From CAVRXT01 sp963725655 (GTDB lineage: Bacteria > Acidobacteriota > Terriglobia > Acidiferrales > UBA7541): a stretch of DNA of 64,000 bases. Below, one piece after another: positions 44,825-54,070 of this stretch. Within the stretch, counting starts at the first letter, position 1; each line of letters begins with the position of its first letter. The stretch covers positions 558,001 through 622,000 of the forward strand of contig CAVRYY010000003.1 of the NCBI GenBank assembly GCA_963725655.1, given 5' to 3'. The position numbers and the translations under genes are program-made. The notes beneath the pieces were generated by a model, which was not told the DNA's origin, did not search any database, and saw nothing but the letters and a program-made list of their open reading frames with translations.

Positions 44825-45754
44825 TCAGGCGCGCGCGGCTTCTTCCTGCTCGAAAGCGTGATACGAGGAACGCACCAGCGGACCCGCCTCGACGTGCTTT
44901 ATTCCCATTTCTTCGCCGAGCACCTTGAATTCCGCAAATTCGTCCGGATGCAGGAACCGCTCCACCGGCAAATGCTCGGGCGTCGGTTGCAGATATTGCC
45001 CCAGCGTGAGAATGTGCGTGCCTTGCGCGGCAATTTCGCCCATGGCGGATACCACTTCGTCGCGCGTTTCGCCCAGCCCTAGCATCATTCCTGTTTTCAC
45101 CGGCATGTCGCGATCCCGGCGCGCCACTCGATTCAGCAGTTCGAGCGAGCGCTCGTACACCGCGCCCTTGCGCACCCGGCGGTAAAGCCGCGGCACGGTT
45201 TCCATATTGTGATTGAGCACGTCGGGGCGAGCGTCGAGCACCTTGTCCAGAGCGTTCCAGTCGCCGCGAAAATCCGGAATCAAGACTTCCACCCGGCATC
45301 CCGGGACGCGCCTGCGTATTTCGTCGATGGTGCGGGCGAATATCGCCGCGCCGCCGTCGGGCTGATCGTCGCGATTCACTGAGGTAACCACCGCGTAGCG
45401 CAGGCCCATCTTCTCGACAGCCTCGGCAACGCGCAGCGGCTCGTGCTCGTCGGGCGGCCCCACCGGCGCCCCGGACGGCACCGCGCAGAATCCGCACGCG
45501 CGGGTGCAGATATTGCCAAGAATCATGAAAGTGGCGGTGCGATGCTCCCAGCACTCACCCATGTTGGGGCAGCGCGCGCTCTCGCACACCGTGTGCAAAT
45601 CGAGCGAACGCATGATCCGCTTCAATTCCTGATAGTTGGGCCCGCCAAAAAACCTGACTTTCAGCCAATCCGGACGCGGATGCTGCCCGGCCAGCGGCGG
45701 GAGCGGCGCCGGGGAATTCTTTAATATGGGAAACAGTGAACTCATCTCAGGCAT
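44825..45754 (-). CDS. lipA: Lipoyl synthase
   Basis: The 309-residue radical-SAM enzyme has both required cysteine sets: C-E-S-A-R-C-P-N-M-G-E-C for the auxiliary sulfur-donating cluster and C-T-R-A-C-G-F-C for the SAM cluster. The C-terminal R-S-S-Y-H-A supplies the serine ligand. It inserts two sulfurs into octanoyl groups on E2 and GcvH proteins. Neither lipB nor a lipoate-dependent complex is adjacent. ATG 45745 is an alternative start. Confidence 0.96.
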   Translation of the reverse strand: MPEMSSLFPILKNSPAPLPPLAGQHPRPDWLKVRFFGGPNYQELKRIMRSLDLHTVCESARCPNMGECWEHRTATFMILGNICTRACGFCAVPSGAPVGPPDEHEPLRVAEAVEKMGLRYAVVTSVNRDDQPDGGAAIFARTIDEIRRRVPGCRVEVLIPDFRGDWNALDKVLDARPDVLNHNMETVPRLYRRVRKGAVYERSLELLNRVARRDRDMPVKTGMMLGLGETRDEVVSAMGEIAAQGTHILTLGQYLQPTPEHLPVERFLHPDEFAEFKVLGEEMGIKHVEAGPLVRSSYHAFEQEEAARA

Positions 45755-45934
45755 CGGAGTTACTTAGTTTACGCGCCCAGCCGGAACGACACAACCGTTG
45801 GTCCGCCGGGCCGTAGTAAGTCCAGTGGCTTGTTTATCGGGCCTAGCCGGGTAGCCGGTTGGGTCGGTTATTCCCACAGTGCTTCGAAACACTCGTCGTT
45901 CCAGCGGGCGATTCCCACTATGGTATGCAAAAAT

Positions 45935-45979
45935 GAGCCAGGCCATAGATCATTGGCTCTGCAGGCCATTAGCCTGCAG
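45935..45979. promoter_or_regulatory. Two adjacent inverted repeats before the PaiB-like gene
   Basis: GAGCCA (45935-45940) pairs with TGGCTC (45954-45959), and CTGCAGGC (45959-45966) pairs with GCCTGCAG (45972-45979). The second ends 7 bases before the ribosome-binding site of the downstream gene. They could be an operator or a leader hairpin affecting translation. Confidence 0.45.
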
Positions 45980-45997
45980 ATAATCGGAGGTCGAAGC

Positions 45998-46618
45998 ATG
46001 TATATCCCCGAATTCAACCGGATTCGCGATCACGCGGACATCATCTCTTTCGTCCAAGCCAACCCATTCGCCATTCTGGTTTCCGCGTCTGAAACCGGCC
46101 CCTTTGCTACTCACATTCCCATTCTCGCGCGGGAAGCGGACGACCAGATGGTCTTACACGGACACATGGCCAAGGCGAATCCGCACAGCGGTTTGCTGCA
46201 AAATGCCCAGGAATCCCTGACGATCTTTCACGGGCCCCATGCCTATATTTCGCCTAGCCTGTACGAGAGCCGGGAAAGCGTCCCCACCTGGAACTACGCT
46301 ACGGTGCATGTGTACGGTCATGCCCGCGTCGTTTCTGAGCCCGCCAGGCTTCTGGAGGAGATGCGCGAAATCATTCACGTATTTGATCCCGCCTACTTTG
46401 CTCAATGGAGCAGCCTGAGCGATAAGTTTCGCCATGGGATGTTGAAGCATATCGTCGGGTTTGAGATAGCCGCGACGCGGATCGAGGCCAAGTTCAAGAT
46501 CAGCCAAAATCGGACTAAGGGGGATCAGGCTGCGGTAATCGGTGCTTTGGAGCAGAGCGCCGACTCAGCCGCTGTCGGAGTCGCGGAATTGATGAGGAAG
46601 CAAGGCCTAGGCGTCTGA
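45998..46618 (+). CDS. PaiB-like FMN-binding transcriptional regulator
   Basis: The 206-residue product starts M-Y-I-P-E-F-N and contains F-A-T-H-I-P, V-L-H-G-H-M-A-K-A-N-P-H and V-P-T-W-N-Y-A-T-V-H-V-Y-G, the signature of the PaiB/FMN-binding negative regulator family (split-barrel fold). PaiB of Bacillus represses sporulation and protease genes; the target here is unknown. The ATG at 45998 has GGAGG at good distance and matches the family N-terminus, so upstream in-frame codons are excluded. Two inverted repeats just before it suggest autoregulation. Confidence 0.9.
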   Translation: MYIPEFNRIRDHADIISFVQANPFAILVSASETGPFATHIPILAREADDQMVLHGHMAKANPHSGLLQNAQESLTIFHGPHAYISPSLYESRESVPTWNYATVHVYGHARVVSEPARLLEEMREIIHVFDPAYFAQWSSLSDKFRHGMLKHIVGFEIAATRIEAKFKISQNRTKGDQAAVIGALEQSADSAAVGVAELMRKQGLGV

Positions 46619-46664
46619 GTCGGAGGCGCTGGCTACCGGATAGCCACAAGGGAAGAGGCGAAAG

Positions 46665-46710
46665 TGTTGTAATAATACAACAGGCATGCGATTGTCTCAT
46701 TTCTGAGACA
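46665..46710. promoter_or_regulatory. Two perfect palindromes upstream of lpxC
   Basis: TGTTGTA-N4-TACAACA (46665-46682) and TGTCTCA-N4-TGAGACA (46693-46710) lie 10 bases apart, 78-123 bases before the lpxC start. Each is a perfect 7-bp dyad with a 4-base centre, the form of dimeric regulator operators. The segment to the right is AT-rich and may hold the promoter. Confidence 0.5.
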
Positions 46711-46787
46711 TCGTAAGTATCTGATTATAAGTGGCTAAATGCTTCTTTATTCGGCTACCAAAGTGCTTCTCCGTATTCACTCAGCCT

Positions 46788-47693
46788 ATGCCCCATCAGT
46801 TCACTATTCGGACCCCTGTCCAGACCACTGGGGTAGGTCTCCACACCGCCGTTAAATCCAATCTGCGTATGCTGCCAGCGCCGCCGGATACCGGAATCGT
46901 ATTCCGCCGCGTCGATTTGGAGAATTTTGAAATCGAGGCGCAGGTGCGCAACGTGGCCCGGGTGAGCTACGCCACCAGCTTGATGAAACAAGGGGTGTTG
47001 CTCTCCACGACCGAGCACCTACTGGCGGCGCTGTACTCCTGTGGCGTGGACAACGTGTACCTCGAAATCGATAACCTCGAGGTGCCCATTCTGGACGGGT
47101 CGGCACAGCCCTTCATTGAAATGCTGATGCGCGCCGGCTTTCAAAAGCAGCGGCGCAAGCGGCGATTCCTGAAAGTGGTAAAGCCGCTGGAAGTTTCTGA
47201 AGGCGATCGCAAAATCGGGATCTATCCGTGCAATGATTTTCGGGTGTGCTGCTACGTCGATTATCCCCACCCGATGATCGGACAGCAAAATATTGAACTG
47301 GAAGTGAACCGGGAGACCTTTTGCCGTGAGCTGGCTTCGGCGCGCACCTTCGGATTCGTTTCCGACTTTGAAGGGATGAAGGCGATGGGCCTGATTCGCG
47401 GCGGATCGCTGGACAACGCGATCGTGCTCACCGCCGACGACATCCTGAACGGACCGGTGCGATTTCCGGACGAGTTTGGGCGCCACAAGGCGCTGGATCT
47501 AATCGGCGATTTGGCGCTGGTGGGCCGACCGCTCAAAGCACTGGTGATCGCGCACAAGGCTGGCCACGCGCTGCACACGCAACTGGTGACGCGCCTGCTG
47601 GCCGATCCGTCGTTGTGGACCGAAGCGGTGGCGGACACCCCCTCCGCTCGCACCCCCGCCGGTGTGCGGTTAGCCGTTCCCGCTACCACGTAA
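46788..47693 (+). CDS. lpxC: UDP-3-O-acyl-N-acetylglucosamine deacetylase
   Basis: The 301-residue protein carries the zinc ligand H77 in T-T-E-H-L-L-A-A-L, the R-H-K-A-L-D-L-I-G-D region with further ligands, and the catalytic H-K-A-G-H near the end. LpxC carries out the first committed step of lipid A synthesis, showing a Gram-negative envelope with LPS. ATG 46788 (M-P-H-Q-F-T-I) fits homologues; the frame is open to 46731. Regulatory palindromes lie upstream, and glmU, which makes the UDP-GlcNAc precursor, follows after 131 bases. Confidence 0.95.
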   Translation: MPHQFTIRTPVQTTGVGLHTAVKSNLRMLPAPPDTGIVFRRVDLENFEIEAQVRNVARVSYATSLMKQGVLLSTTEHLLAALYSCGVDNVYLEIDNLEVPILDGSAQPFIEMLMRAGFQKQRRKRRFLKVVKPLEVSEGDRKIGIYPCNDFRVCCYVDYPHPMIGQQNIELEVNRETFCRELASARTFGFVSDFEGMKAMGLIRGGSLDNAIVLTADDILNGPVRFPDEFGRHKALDLIGDLALVGRPLKALVIAHKAGHALHTQLVTRLLADPSLWTEAVADTPSARTPAGVRLAVPATT

Positions 47694-47824
47694 TATCAGT
47701 TCCCCCTGTACAAAGTCCGGGCATCGACGCGGCCACCGTGAGTGCTCCTTTTGGGCACCTTTCCGTAACAACGATGCGGTTGCGAGTGCCAAAGCGAAAT
47801 GGGAAAGGGATACAATGCGAGGAT

Positions 47825-49297
47825 ATGAGCGCTAAAGACACAGTTGCCGTGATTCTGGCCGCAGGCAAAGGCACGCGCCTGCATTCCAGCGTGGCGAAGG
47901 TATTGCACCGCGCCGGCGGACGCCCGCTGGTCGAGCATGTGGTGCGCGCCTGCCAGGCCGCGGGCATCGCTGAAATTTTCGTCATCGTAGGGCACCAGGC
48001 GGAAGACGTGGGCGCGGTAGTGGTTCCCCTGGGCGCCAAAGCGGTGCTGCAAGAGCCGCAAAACGGGACCGGGCACGCCATGCAGGTGGCGCGCGCCGCC
48101 ATCGGCAATACCGCGCGGTACGCGCTGGTGCTGCCGGGGGACGCGCCGCTGATTCGAGCGGAGACTCTCGCGGGGCTGTTGGAAGCGCATCACGCCGGCA
48201 ATGCCGCGGCCACGCTGCTTACCGCGAATCTCACCGATCCAACCGGATACGGACGAATCGTGCACCAGGCCGACGGCACCGTGGCCGCGGTGGTGGAAGA
48301 AAAATCCGCTACACCGGAGCAGCGCGCGATTCGAGAGATCAATTCCAGCGTTTATTGCTTTACGCTCGCTAAGCTCTGGCCGTGCCTGGACGATCTGCGC
48401 CCGGACAACGCGCACAAGGAACTCTACCTCACCGACACCGCGGCGTTGCTCAGCGGGCGCGGCGACAAGGTGATATCCAAGCTGGCAGCGGATTCGAGCG
48501 AAATTCTGGGATGCAACTCGCGCAAGGAACTGGCGGACGTCGACCGCTTTTTCCGTCAGCGCAAGGCGGCAGCGCTCATGAGGCATACCACAATTTATTT
48601 TCCAGAGACGGTGGTGGTGGACGACGCCGTTGAAACGGGCAACGACACGGTGATCGAGCCGGGCGTGCAGTTGCTGGGCAATACGCACATTGGCAAGAAT
48701 TGCACGATCCGAACCGGGTCGATCCTTAAGAATGCGACTCTGGGTGACGGAGTGGTGGTGGAACCGTACACCCTGATCGAGGATTCGCAGTTAGGCAACA
48801 ACACCGTGGTGGGACCTTTCGCGCGGCTGCGCATGCATGCGGACGTGCGCGAGAACGCCCGCATCGGGAATTTCGTGGAAGTGAAAAATTCCACGTTGCA
48901 TGAAGGCGCTAAATCGATGCATCTCACCTACCTCGGGGATGCGTCCATCGGCCGTCTCGCCAACATCGGCGCTGGAACGATTACCTGCAACTACGATGGA
49001 GTGAACAAGAACAAGACCATTATCGGGGAGCGCGCCTTCATCGGCAGTGACACCGCGCTGGTGGCGCCGGTCGAGGTTGGGGACGGTGCGTACATCGCGG
49101 CGGGCTCGACCATCACCCAGAACGTGCCGGCAGATGCGCTGGGTATCGCTCGGGGCACCCAGGCCAACAAGCTCGGCTGGGCCAGGGCGCGTCGCGAAAA
49201 AATGGCCGCGTTAAAAGCCCAAAAAGCGGGTGACGCAAGAGTCGCCGCCGAAAAAGCCGCTGAGGCAAAAGCGGACGCCGAAAAAGCCAAGGTCTAA
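47825..49297 (+). CDS. glmU: Bifunctional UDP-GlcNAc pyrophosphorylase / glucosamine-1-P acetyltransferase
   Basis: The 490-residue protein starts M-S-A-K-D-T-V and has the nucleotidyltransferase loop A-A-G-K-G-T-R-L, G-T-G-H-A-M and P-G-D-A-P-L. A left-handed beta-helix domain follows, with many hexapeptide repeats and the acetyltransferase region N-Y-D-G-V-N-K. It makes UDP-GlcNAc for peptidoglycan and lipid A. The final 30 residues are an Ala/Lys/Glu-rich tail not needed for the fold. ATG 47825 has GAGGAT upstream; in-frame codons from 47615 overlap lpxC and are excluded. Confidence 0.95.
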   Translation: MSAKDTVAVILAAGKGTRLHSSVAKVLHRAGGRPLVEHVVRACQAAGIAEIFVIVGHQAEDVGAVVVPLGAKAVLQEPQNGTGHAMQVARAAIGNTARYALVLPGDAPLIRAETLAGLLEAHHAGNAAATLLTANLTDPTGYGRIVHQADGTVAAVVEEKSATPEQRAIREINSSVYCFTLAKLWPCLDDLRPDNAHKELYLTDTAALLSGRGDKVISKLAADSSEILGCNSRKELADVDRFFRQRKAAALMRHTTIYFPETVVVDDAVETGNDTVIEPGVQLLGNTHIGKNCTIRTGSILKNATLGDGVVVEPYTLIEDSQLGNNTVVGPFARLRMHADVRENARIGNFVEVKNSTLHEGAKSMHLTYLGDASIGRLANIGAGTITCNYDGVNKNKTIIGERAFIGSDTALVAPVEVGDGAYIAAGSTITQNVPADALGIARGTQANKLGWARARREKMAALKAQKAGDARVAAEKAAEAKADAEKAKV

Positions 49298-49503
49298 TTC
49301 GTTTTTCGCTTTCGATTCCACGATTCGATGATTTTATGTCTTACGGGCACACCACTCTTCCCGGTTTTTCGGGAGGGTTGGCGGTTAGTCATGGAAAGGG
49401 TGGGGCATCCTCGCGCAGCACCCACCGAAATTCTCCGTCTCTTTTCCGCGGTTCTCCCTGTCTTTTCCGACCGCCCTCCGGCCCCAGACCCTCGCGACGA
49501 TTG

Positions 49504-49512
49504 TGCTAGAAT
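49504..49512 (+). promoter_or_regulatory. Extended -10 promoter for the purine operon
   Basis: TGCTAGAAT matches an extended -10 element (TG-N-TATAAT type) 29 bases before the purQ ATG. No clear -35 box is present at 17 bases, as is common for extended -10 promoters. No purine riboswitch-like structure was recognised between glmU and purQ. Confidence 0.4.
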
Positions 49513-49541
49513 TGGAATCGTACGCAGGGGAGAATCCATCG

Positions 49542-50264
49542 ATGAAATTTGGCGTAGTGGTGTTTCCCGGCTCGAATTGCGACGACGACGCCTACCACGC
49601 GGTAGGGTCGGTGCTAGGGCAGCCGGTGGAGCTCCTGTGGCATAAATCCGAGCAGATTTCGGGCTGCGACGCGATCATCCTTCCGGGCGGTTTTGCATTC
49701 GGCGATTACCTGCGCACCGGAGCGCTGGCGCGCTTTTCACCGGTCATGCAGGCGGTGGAACGTTTCGCGCGGCGGGGCGGGCTGGTGCTGGGCATCTGCA
49801 ACGGTTTCCAGATTTTGCTCGAGTCCGGACTGCTGCCCGGAGCCATGCTGCGCAACCAGGGCCTGCGGTTTCTGTGCCGGCAAGTGCACCTGCGGGTGGA
49901 AACCACCGACACACCGTTTACCTGCGGTGCTCACGAGGGCCAAGTGCTGAAAATGCCGATCGCGCACATGGCCGGAAATTATTTTTGCGATGCGCCCACC
50001 CTTGCGGAGCTCGAAGAAAACGACCAGCTCATCCTTCGCTATACCGCGGCGGACGGCGGAACGGTGGATTACAGCGATCCGGACGCGAATCCGAACGGGT
50101 CGATTGCGGGAATCGCGGGAATCTGTAATCGCGAGCGAAACGTGCTGGGAATGATGCCGCACCCGGAGCGGGCCATCGAGGCGGGGCTAGGGTCGGTAGA
50201 CGGGCTGGTGATTCTGAATTCGATGGTGCAGAGCCTGATGCAGCATTCCACGGCCAGCGCGTAA
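49542..50264 (+). CDS. purQ: Phosphoribosylformylglycinamidine synthase, glutaminase subunit
   Basis: The 240-residue class I glutamine amidotransferase has V-V-F-P-G-S-N-C-D at the start, the nucleophile in G-I-C-N-G-F-Q and the H/E pair in P-H-P-E-R-A. It supplies ammonia to PurL. ATG 49542 (M-K-F-G-V-V-V) with GGGGAGA upstream is preferred to the longer frame from 49503. It is first in the purQ-purL-purF-lepB-purM-purN-tyrS run; the small PurS subunit usually needed with separate PurQ and PurL is not encoded here. Confidence 0.95.
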   Translation: MKFGVVVFPGSNCDDDAYHAVGSVLGQPVELLWHKSEQISGCDAIILPGGFAFGDYLRTGALARFSPVMQAVERFARRGGLVLGICNGFQILLESGLLPGAMLRNQGLRFLCRQVHLRVETTDTPFTCGAHEGQVLKMPIAHMAGNYFCDAPTLAELEENDQLILRYTAADGGTVDYSDPDANPNGSIAGIAGICNRERNVLGMMPHPERAIEAGLGSVDGLVILNSMVQSLMQHSTASA

Positions 50265-50363
50265 TCCAGCGAAAGACTTTTCCAACGTCCACCGTTGGGC
50301 GCAATCGGGTAAGATCGCAACGCAGTTCAGGGACAGCCTGCCCGGATGACAAGATAACGACTG

Positions 50364-52661
50364 ATGAGCGTCACGCAAACCACGCAAATCTCTCCGGAAG
50401 TGGCGGCAGACCACGGACTGACGCCGGAAGAATACGCGCGCATCCAAAAAATCCTGGGCCGCGATCCCAATATTACCGAGCTGGGAATTTTCAGCGTGAT
50501 GTGGAGCGAGCACTGCTCCTATAAATCGAGCCGCGTGCATCTGCGGCGGTTGCCAACCCAAGGCAAGCACGTGGTGCAAGGTCCGGGAGAAAACGCCGGG
50601 GTGGTGGATATCGGCGATGGCCTGTGCGCGGTGTTCAAGGTGGAATCGCACAACCATCCGAGTTTCGTCGAGCCGTTTCAGGGCGCGGCGACGGGTGTTG
50701 GCGGAATCCTGCGGGATATTTTCACCATGGGCGCGCGGCCGATTGCGGTGCTGGATTCACTGCGGTTCGGACCGATTGTGGCGGAGACCGGAGCCGAGGC
50801 GGCGACCGCCGAAGATATCGCGCAGAACCGGCGAATCTTCGACGGGGTGATCCGCGGAATCAGCCACTACGGAAATTGTTTCGGGGTGCCGACGGTGGGC
50901 GGCGAAGTGGTCTTCGATTCGAGCTACTCACGCAATCCGCTGGTGAACGTGCTGGCGCTGGGAATCGCGCGGCGCGACGAGCTGTTTTTCGCCAAGGCGC
51001 GAGGCGTGGGCAATCCGGTGATTTACGTCGGAGCCAAGACCGGGCGCGACGGAATTCACGGCGCGTCGCTGCTGGCTTCCGCGGAATTTAGCGAGCAATC
51101 GCAGGAAAAGCGCCCCAACGTGCAGGTGGGCGATCCGTTCATGGAAAAGCTGCTGCTCGAGGCGTGCCTCGAAGCGATGCGCACCGGCGCGGTGCTGGCG
51201 ATTCAAGACATGGGCGCGGCCGGGCTCACCAGCTCGAGCTCGGAAATGGCGTCGCGCGGCGGAATGGGCATCGAAATCGATCTGGCCCGGGTGCCGCAGC
51301 GCGAAACCGGAATCACGCCCTACGAAATCATGCTCAGCGAATCACAGGAACGCATGCTGCTGATTGCTGAGCGCGGCCGCGAAGCCGAAGTTCTGCTGGT
51401 ATTTGAGAAGTGGGGCCTCGACGCGGTGGAGATTGGCCAGGTGACCGCCGACAAGAAACTGCGAGTGCTGAATCGCGGAGTGCTCGAAGCGGAAATTGCC
51501 GCGGACGCCATCGCGGAACAGGGACCGGTGTACGAGCGGCCCATCGCAGAGCCGAAGGCGCGCCGCGGTGGGGAATTGCCGCTGATCGAATTTTCCGCGC
51601 GGAGCGTATTCACGGAAAATTTCCGCCGATTGCTGGCGTCGCCGACGATCGCTTCCAAAGAATGGATTTTTGGACAATACGATTACCAGGTACGCACCAA
51701 CACCCGCGTGGTGCCCGGCGGGGGCGACGCCGCGGTGGTCCGCATCAAGGGAACGCGGCGGGCGCTGGCGCTCTCGACCGACGGCAACGGGCGCTGGTGC
51801 CGATTGAATCCGCGCCTGGGCGCGATGCACGCGGTGGCGGAAGCGGTGCGAAACGTGGCCTGTTCGGGCGCACAGCCGGTCGCCGCCACCAACTGCCTGA
51901 ATTTCGGCAATCCGGAAAAACCCGAAGTGATGTGGCAATTTCGGGAAGCCATCGACGGAATCGCGGAGGCCTGCCGCGAACTGGAAGTCCCGATCACCGG
52001 CGGCAACGTGAGTTTCTACAACGAGACCCTGGGGCAGGCGATCGCGCCGACGCCGATTCTCGGTGTGCTGGGAATACTTGAGGATGCCGAGCGCGCTCTG
52101 GGCATGGGCTTTCAACAGGACGGCGACGCCATCGTGCTGCTGGACGCGGGGCAAAATCCGGCGACGGCCGAAGAGCTGCAACGCGAATTGTCGTCATCCG
52201 AATACGCCAAAGTGATTCACGGGATGGAAAGCGGCCAGCCGCCGCGCCTGAATCTGGCCGAGGAAAAGAGCCTGGTGAATTGCCTGCTGGCGCTCGCCGC
52301 CGAAGGCTTGGCCGCATCGGCGCACGATGTTAGCGACGGAGGATTGGCCGTGACCCTGGCAGAGTCCGGCTTTGTGAGCGAAGGATTGGCGGCGCAGGTG
52401 GATTTGGCTACCGGCGCGCCATTCGAGGCGGAGCTCTTTGGCGAGCGCGGGGCTCGCGCGGTGATTTCGGCGCGGCCCGATTTTGTTTCCCGCATCGCCG
52501 AGATTGCGGCACAATACGCCGTACGCGCGCAGCGGATCGGACGAGTCACTGAGGGCGAATTCCGCATCCAACTAAACGGACAGATGGCGATTCGCGGTAC
52601 GTCGGAATCGCTCCGCCGAGTTTGGAAAGAGGCAATTCAGCAGGCATTACAACCCGAATGA
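50364..52661 (+). CDS. purL: Phosphoribosylformylglycinamidine synthase, synthetase subunit
   Basis: The 765-residue protein has the small-PurL architecture with two ATP-binding AIRS-like repeats: M-W-S-E-H-C-S-Y-K-S near the N-terminus, K-V-E-S-H-N-H-P-S, G-A-A-T-G-V-G-G-I-L-R-D and G-A-A-G-L-T-S-S, then H-D-V-S-D-G-G-L-A-V-T in the second half. It converts FGAR to FGAM using ammonia from PurQ. Its stop overlaps the purF start (ATGA). Confidence 0.96.
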   Translation: MSVTQTTQISPEVAADHGLTPEEYARIQKILGRDPNITELGIFSVMWSEHCSYKSSRVHLRRLPTQGKHVVQGPGENAGVVDIGDGLCAVFKVESHNHPSFVEPFQGAATGVGGILRDIFTMGARPIAVLDSLRFGPIVAETGAEAATAEDIAQNRRIFDGVIRGISHYGNCFGVPTVGGEVVFDSSYSRNPLVNVLALGIARRDELFFAKARGVGNPVIYVGAKTGRDGIHGASLLASAEFSEQSQEKRPNVQVGDPFMEKLLLEACLEAMRTGAVLAIQDMGAAGLTSSSSEMASRGGMGIEIDLARVPQRETGITPYEIMLSESQERMLLIAERGREAEVLLVFEKWGLDAVEIGQVTADKKLRVLNRGVLEAEIAADAIAEQGPVYERPIAEPKARRGGELPLIEFSARSVFTENFRRLLASPTIASKEWIFGQYDYQVRTNTRVVPGGGDAAVVRIKGTRRALALSTDGNGRWCRLNPRLGAMHAVAEAVRNVACSGAQPVAATNCLNFGNPEKPEVMWQFREAIDGIAEACRELEVPITGGNVSFYNETLGQAIAPTPILGVLGILEDAERALGMGFQQDGDAIVLLDAGQNPATAEELQRELSSSEYAKVIHGMESGQPPRLNLAEEKSLVNCLLALAAEGLAASAHDVSDGGLAVTLAESGFVSEGLAAQVDLATGAPFEAELFGERGARAVISARPDFVSRIAEIAAQYAVRAQRIGRVTEGEFRIQLNGQMAIRGTSESLRRVWKEAIQQALQPE

Positions 52662-54070
52662 ACCGCGCCATCCAAGTCCTCGACGATCACTTCCACGATG
52701 AGTGCGGTGTTTTTGGCATTTTTGGCCACCCCGAATCCGCAAAACTCGCTTACCTGGGGCTCTACGCGCTGCAGCATCGCGGCCAGGAATCCGCCGGTGT
52801 TGCTTCGTCCGACGGAACCGAGATCCGTTGCCACAAGGACATGGGCCTCGTGCAGGATATTTTCACGCCGGAAGTGCTCGATCGCCTGCCGGGCGCCTCG
52901 GCCATCGGCCACACTCGCTATTCCACTGCCGGCGACACCAACCTGAACAACGCCCAACCGGTGGTAATTGAGTGCAACAAAGGCAAGGTAGCGCTGGGCC
53001 ACAACGGCAACTTGACCAACGCTCTGGAACTGCGGCGTAAGTTGGAACACCGCGGATCGATTTTCCAAACCACCAGCGACACCGAAGTGATCGTGCATCT
53101 GATCGCGCGGAGCAATGCGCGGACGCTCACTGGAGCAATGGCCGATGCGCTGAGCCAGGTGGAGGGAGCGTACTCACTGGTGATTCTGACCGTCGATGAA
53201 CTCTACGCGGTGCGGGATCCCAGAGGTTTCCGTCCGTTGTGTCTGGGGCGGTTGGATGGGGCGTGGGTGCTGGCGTCGGAAACCTGTGCGTTTGATTTGA
53301 TCGATGCCGAATATGTTCGTGAAATCGAGCCCGGCGAGATGGTGCGCATATCGCGGGGCGGAGTGGAGTCAATTCGTTTCGCTGCCCCTAAGCAAAGCCG
53401 CTTTTGCATTTTCGAGCACGTCTATTTTTCGCGGCCGGACAGCATCGTTTTCGGCCGTCCGGTAAACGAGAGCCGCGAACGGCTGGGGGGCTTACTGGCC
53501 AAGCAGCATCCAGTGGCGGCCGACTTGGTCGTGCCCGTGCCGGATTCGGGTGTGCCGGCCGCGGTGGGCTACGCCAACGAGTCTGGGATACCTTTCCGCA
53601 TGGCGCTTATCCGCAATCACTACATCGGGCGAACCTTCATCGAGCCCTCCCAGGCCATTCGTGATTTTGGTGTGAAGCTAAAACTGAATCCAGTGCGCAG
53701 AATGCTGGAGGGCCAGCGCGTGGTGCTGGTGGATGATTCGCTGGTGCGCGGGACCACCAGCCGCAAGATCGTACGCATGGTGCGCGAAGCAGGCGCCACC
53801 GAAGTTCACGTGCGCATCAGCTGTCCGCCCACCATCTCGCCCTGTTATTACGGAGTGGATACTCCAACTCGCGAGGAATTAATCGCATCGAATCATTCTG
53901 TGGACGAGATTCGATCGTACCTCGAAGCGGACTCGCTGGGATACGTTTCGCTGGAAAATTTGCGGAACGCGGTCGGCGACTCCAAAGACGAATTCTGCAC
54001 CGCCTGTTATACGGGCGTCTATCCTACCGAGCTGGTTCAGCTCGAGGTGGAGGCTCATCGTGAAAGCTGA
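52658..54070 (+). CDS. purF: Amidophosphoribosyltransferase
   Basis: The 470-residue protein has a 15-residue propeptide before Cys16 (C-G-V-F-G-I-F-G), which becomes the N-terminal nucleophile after cleavage. The phosphoribosyltransferase site is V-V-L-V-D-D-S-L-V-R-G-T-T. Cysteines in R-F-C-I-F-E, I-S-C-P-P and C-T-A-C-Y-T-G match the positions of the Fe-S ligands in Bacillus-type enzymes, so a structural [4Fe-4S] cluster is likely. It performs the first committed step of purine synthesis. ATG 52658 overlaps purL by 4 bases; its own 3' end overlaps lepB. Confidence 0.96.
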   Translation: MNRAIQVLDDHFHDECGVFGIFGHPESAKLAYLGLYALQHRGQESAGVASSDGTEIRCHKDMGLVQDIFTPEVLDRLPGASAIGHTRYSTAGDTNLNNAQPVVIECNKGKVALGHNGNLTNALELRRKLEHRGSIFQTTSDTEVIVHLIARSNARTLTGAMADALSQVEGAYSLVILTVDELYAVRDPRGFRPLCLGRLDGAWVLASETCAFDLIDAEYVREIEPGEMVRISRGGVESIRFAAPKQSRFCIFEHVYFSRPDSIVFGRPVNESRERLGGLLAKQHPVAADLVVPVPDSGVPAAVGYANESGIPFRMALIRNHYIGRTFIEPSQAIRDFGVKLKLNPVRRMLEGQRVVLVDDSLVRGTTSRKIVRMVREAGATEVHVRISCPPTISPCYYGVDTPTREELIASNHSVDEIRSYLEADSLGYVSLENLRNAVGDSKDEFCTACYTGVYPTELVQLEVEAHRES

